DNA of 64,000 bases from Bradyrhizobium cajani (lineage in GTDB: Bacteria; Pseudomonadota; Alphaproteobacteria; Rhizobiales; Xanthobacteraceae): assembly GCF_009759665.1 (NCBI RefSeq), contig NZ_WQNE01000012.1, positions 124,001 to 188,000 of the forward strand, in the 5' to 3' direction. Of this stretch, positions 61,973 through 64,000 are shown one piece after another. The translations under genes and the position numbers were made by a program. The notes under the pieces are model-generated. The model did not search any database and was not told the origin of the DNA. It saw only the letters and a program-made list of their open reading frames with translations. Positions within the stretch are counted from its first letter, which is position 1. The number at the start of each line of letters is the position of its first letter.

Positions 61973-63124
61973 ATGCGCTTCCTGTTCAAGACCGACTACG
62001 AAGACGACATCAGACTGTTTCCGCATTCGGGCTACGTCGTCACCTACGGCGTCCTGCTCGCACTGCTGCTGATCGCGCCCTATGTGCTCTCCAGCTATCT
62101 GATGAGCCAGCTCGTCTTCGTCTGCATCTATGCGACGGTCGGCGTGGCGCTCTTGATCCTGACCGGCTTCACCGGGCAGGCCTCGCTCGGCCACGCCGCT
62201 TTCCTCGCGATCGGCGCCTACACCGCGGCCTATTTGCAGAAGTACAACGTGCCGTTCCCGGTGTACTTCCTCGCCGCCGGAGCTTTGACCGGCATCGTCG
62301 GCGCGCTGGTTGGCTTTCCCGCGCTGCGCCTGACCGGCATCTATCTCGTCATCGCCACCATCTCCATGGCCTTGATCGTCGAGGAGATCCTGGCGCGCTG
62401 GGAGAGCGTCACCAACGGCAACGAGGGAATGCGGATCAAGACGCTGTCGCTGCTCGGCGTCACGGTGCCGCGCGACAGTCCGACCTTCTATTTCCTCTGT
62501 CTTGCCGTGCTGGTGCTGACCATCGTCGGCACGCTCAATCTTTTGCGCTCGCCGACCGGGCGCGCCTTCGTCGCGATCCGCGACTCTGAGACGGCAGCGC
62601 GGAGCATGGGCATCAACGTCGCGCTTTACAAGGTCAAGTCCTTTGCGATCTCGGCGGCGATCACCGGCTTCGCCGGAGTGCTGTTTGCGCACAAGCTCTC
62701 CTTCATCTCGCCGGAGATGTTCACGCTCCAGCTCTCGATCGAGTTCATCATCGTGATCCTGATCGGCGGCACCTTCAGCCTGCACGGTGCGGTGCTCGGC
62801 GCGATCTTCATCGTGATGATCGATCCGTTCCTGACGTATCTGAAGGACGACATGCCCGGCATCATCGCCGGCATCGCCGCGACATTCGGGGCGGGCCCGG
62901 CGACCGCCGGCAATATCCAGTCGAAAGTGGCGGCTTTCGCCTCGCTCAACGGCCTCAAAGGCGCGATCTACGGCATCATCATCGTGCTGTTCGTGCTGTT
63001 CGAGCCGCTCGGGCTCTACGGCCGCTGGCTGAAGATCAAGCTCTTCTTCCAGCTGTTTCCACTCTACAAGCGCGCCACCTTCAAGCGGCAGAAGATCTAC
63101 GTGAAGTCGGAGCGCAACCGGTGA
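61973..63124 (+). CDS. livM: Branched-chain amino acid ABC permease LivM
   Basis: A 383-residue permease and partner of LivH. It shows the family loop LLILTGFTGQASLGHAAFLA and the coupling segment AIRDSETAARSMGINVALYK. About nine or ten helices are seen. It begins five bases after livH, and its stop overlaps the GTG start of livG by four bases. Confidence 0.93.
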   Translation: MRFLFKTDYEDDIRLFPHSGYVVTYGVLLALLLIAPYVLSSYLMSQLVFVCIYATVGVALLILTGFTGQASLGHAAFLAIGAYTAAYLQKYNVPFPVYFLAAGALTGIVGALVGFPALRLTGIYLVIATISMALIVEEILARWESVTNGNEGMRIKTLSLLGVTVPRDSPTFYFLCLAVLVLTIVGTLNLLRSPTGRAFVAIRDSETAARSMGINVALYKVKSFAISAAITGFAGVLFAHKLSFISPEMFTLQLSIEFIIVILIGGTFSLHGAVLGAIFIVMIDPFLTYLKDDMPGIIAGIAATFGAGPATAGNIQSKVAAFASLNGLKGAIYGIIIVLFVLFEPLGLYGRWLKIKLFFQLFPLYKRATFKRQKIYVKSERNR

Positions 63125-63879
63125 GCTATTTCCGCGCCGAGAACCTGTCGCTGCACTTCGGAGGCCTCAAGGCCGTCGATGCGGTGTCCTTCGCGGTCGA
63201 GAAGGGCGAGATCCTCTCGATCATCGGCCCCAACGGCGCCGGCAAGAGCTCGATCTTCAACCTGATCTCGCGGATCTACCGGCCGACCTCGGGCCGCATC
63301 TTCTTCGAGGACCAGGACATTACCGATGAGCCGCCCTACGACATCGCCAAGCTCGGCATCGCCCGTACCTTCCAGAACATCGAGCTGTTCGAGAACGCGA
63401 CCGTGCTGTCCAACCTCCTGGTGGGCCGCCACCGCCATTCGACCACGCGGCTGTGGCAGGAGCTGCTGTTCCTGCCGAGCGTGCGCGCCAACGAGAAGGT
63501 GCACCGCCGCCGGGTCGAGCAGGTCATCGAACTCCTCGACCTCGAGCCCTATCGCGACAAGCTGATCTCGGGCCTGCCCTACGGCGTTCGCAAGGTGATC
63601 GAGCTCGCCCGCGCGCTCTGTTCGGAGCCGAAGCTGATCCTGCTCGACGAGCCGTCCTCCGGCCTCAATGTCGAGGAGACCGACGACATGTCGTTCTGGA
63701 TCCGCGACCTGAAGAACGAGCTCGGCATCACAGTCCTGATGGTCGAGCACGACATGTCGCTGGTCAACCGCGTCTCCGATCGCGTGATCGCGCTGAACTA
63801 CGGCCGGGTGCTGGCGATGGGGTCGCCGGCCGAGGTGCAGCAGCATCCCGACGTCGTCGCCGCCTATCTTGGAGCCTGA
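63121..63879 (+). CDS. livG: Branched-chain amino acid ABC ATPase LivG
   Basis: A 252-residue ATPase with a GTG start overlapping livM as GTGA. Walker A GPNGAGKSS is near residue 37, the signature is LPYGVRKVIELARALCSEP and Walker B is LILLDEPSSGLN. It is followed two bases on by livF. Confidence 0.93.
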   Translation: MSYFRAENLSLHFGGLKAVDAVSFAVEKGEILSIIGPNGAGKSSIFNLISRIYRPTSGRIFFEDQDITDEPPYDIAKLGIARTFQNIELFENATVLSNLLVGRHRHSTTRLWQELLFLPSVRANEKVHRRRVEQVIELLDLEPYRDKLISGLPYGVRKVIELARALCSEPKLILLDEPSSGLNVEETDDMSFWIRDLKNELGITVLMVEHDMSLVNRVSDRVIALNYGRVLAMGSPAEVQQHPDVVAAYLGA

Positions 63880-63881
63880 GA

Positions 63882-64000
63882 ATGGACGCAGCCGCGACGC
63901 CCGACATCATCCTGAAGCTCTCCAACATCGAGAGCTATTACGGGCCGATCATGGCCATCCGCGGCATCTCGCTGGAGGTGCCGCGCGGCCGCATCGTGAC
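63882..64000 (+). CDS. livF: Branched-chain amino acid ABC ATPase LivF, N-terminal part
   Basis: Only the first 39 codons are present, reading LKLSNIESYYGPIMAIRGIS then LEVPRGRIV. This is the usual LivF opening, just before Walker A. The rest lies beyond the window. Confidence 0.85.
   Translation, partial: MDAAATPDIILKLSNIESYYGPIMAIRGISLEVPRGRIV

Overview
The window is about 64 kb of high-GC alphaproteobacterial chromosome, almost certainly Bradyrhizobium or a very close relative. The evidence is a single-enzyme (C4) 5-aminolevulinate synthase, an Irr-type regulator of the Fur family, a Tad/Cpa pilus locus of the Caulobacter/Rhizobiales kind, two identical FixK/FNR-type boxes, and several families of short palindromic intergenic repeats of the type common in Bradyrhizobium. 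There is no rRNA, tRNA, CRISPR array, transposase or prophage that I can recognise. It reads as ordinary chromosomal backbone with repeat-rich junctions.

Layout. (1) 1-7.8 kb: the end of a YejBEF-type ABC importer, two small unknown genes, an overlapping NlpC/P60 hydrolase and M17 aminopeptidase pair, a small membrane protein, a calcineurin-like phosphoesterase, and the TPR lipoprotein tadD. (2) 7.8-16.8 kb, minus strand: a Tad pilus operon reading flp pilin, a small membrane peptide, cpaA, cpaB, cpaC, cpaD, cpaE, cpaF, tadB, tadC. A stand-alone pilus N-domain protein lies nearby at 18.0 kb. (3) 18.6-21.0 kb, minus strand: cold-shock protein, an extended IF-1 and a DEAD-box RNA helicase with a charged repetitive tail, which suggests an RNA/cold-adaptation group. 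(4) 21.5-28.9 kb: the urea system urtABCDE-ureDAB behind a good sigma-54 promoter; the catalytic subunit gene ureC is not in the window. (5) 29-35.4 kb: hemA and aroQ, diverging around a FixK box, then a metallo-hydrolase, a chemoreceptor and an outer-membrane beta-barrel. (6) 35.6-43.3 kb: small regulators and unknowns, an AEC transporter, and a peptide ABC importer operon (binding protein, two permeases, fused double ATPase) divergent from a TetR gene. (7) 44-54.5 kb: envelope proteins (DUF3313 and DUF2147), an Irr paralog behind the second FixK box, two paralogous winged-helix/TPR regulators, a probable methanethiol S-methyltransferase (mddA), a GFA protein, a fumarase/aspartase-superfamily lyase and an M29 aminopeptidase. 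(8) 54.5-64 kb: a possible SUKH-like protein, a cupin, an operon of metallo-hydrolase, unknown and amidohydrolase, an ABC exporter, and the start of a branched-chain amino acid importer (livHMGF) that runs off the edge.

How the parts fit. The urea block couples high-affinity urea uptake to urease assembly under nitrogen (sigma-54) control. hemA and the irr paralog share an identical 14-bp FixK box, so haem synthesis and an iron/haem regulator are probably both switched by low oxygen. The Tad block encodes the platform, ATPase, secretin, prepilin peptidase and pilin needed for an adhesive Flp pilus. The most interesting leads are the FixK-linked hemA/irr pair, an Irr that lacks the haem regulatory motif, the mddA gene facing a winged-helix/TPR regulator that has a paralog close by, the urease set without ureC, and several unannotated small genes and operator-like palindromes.
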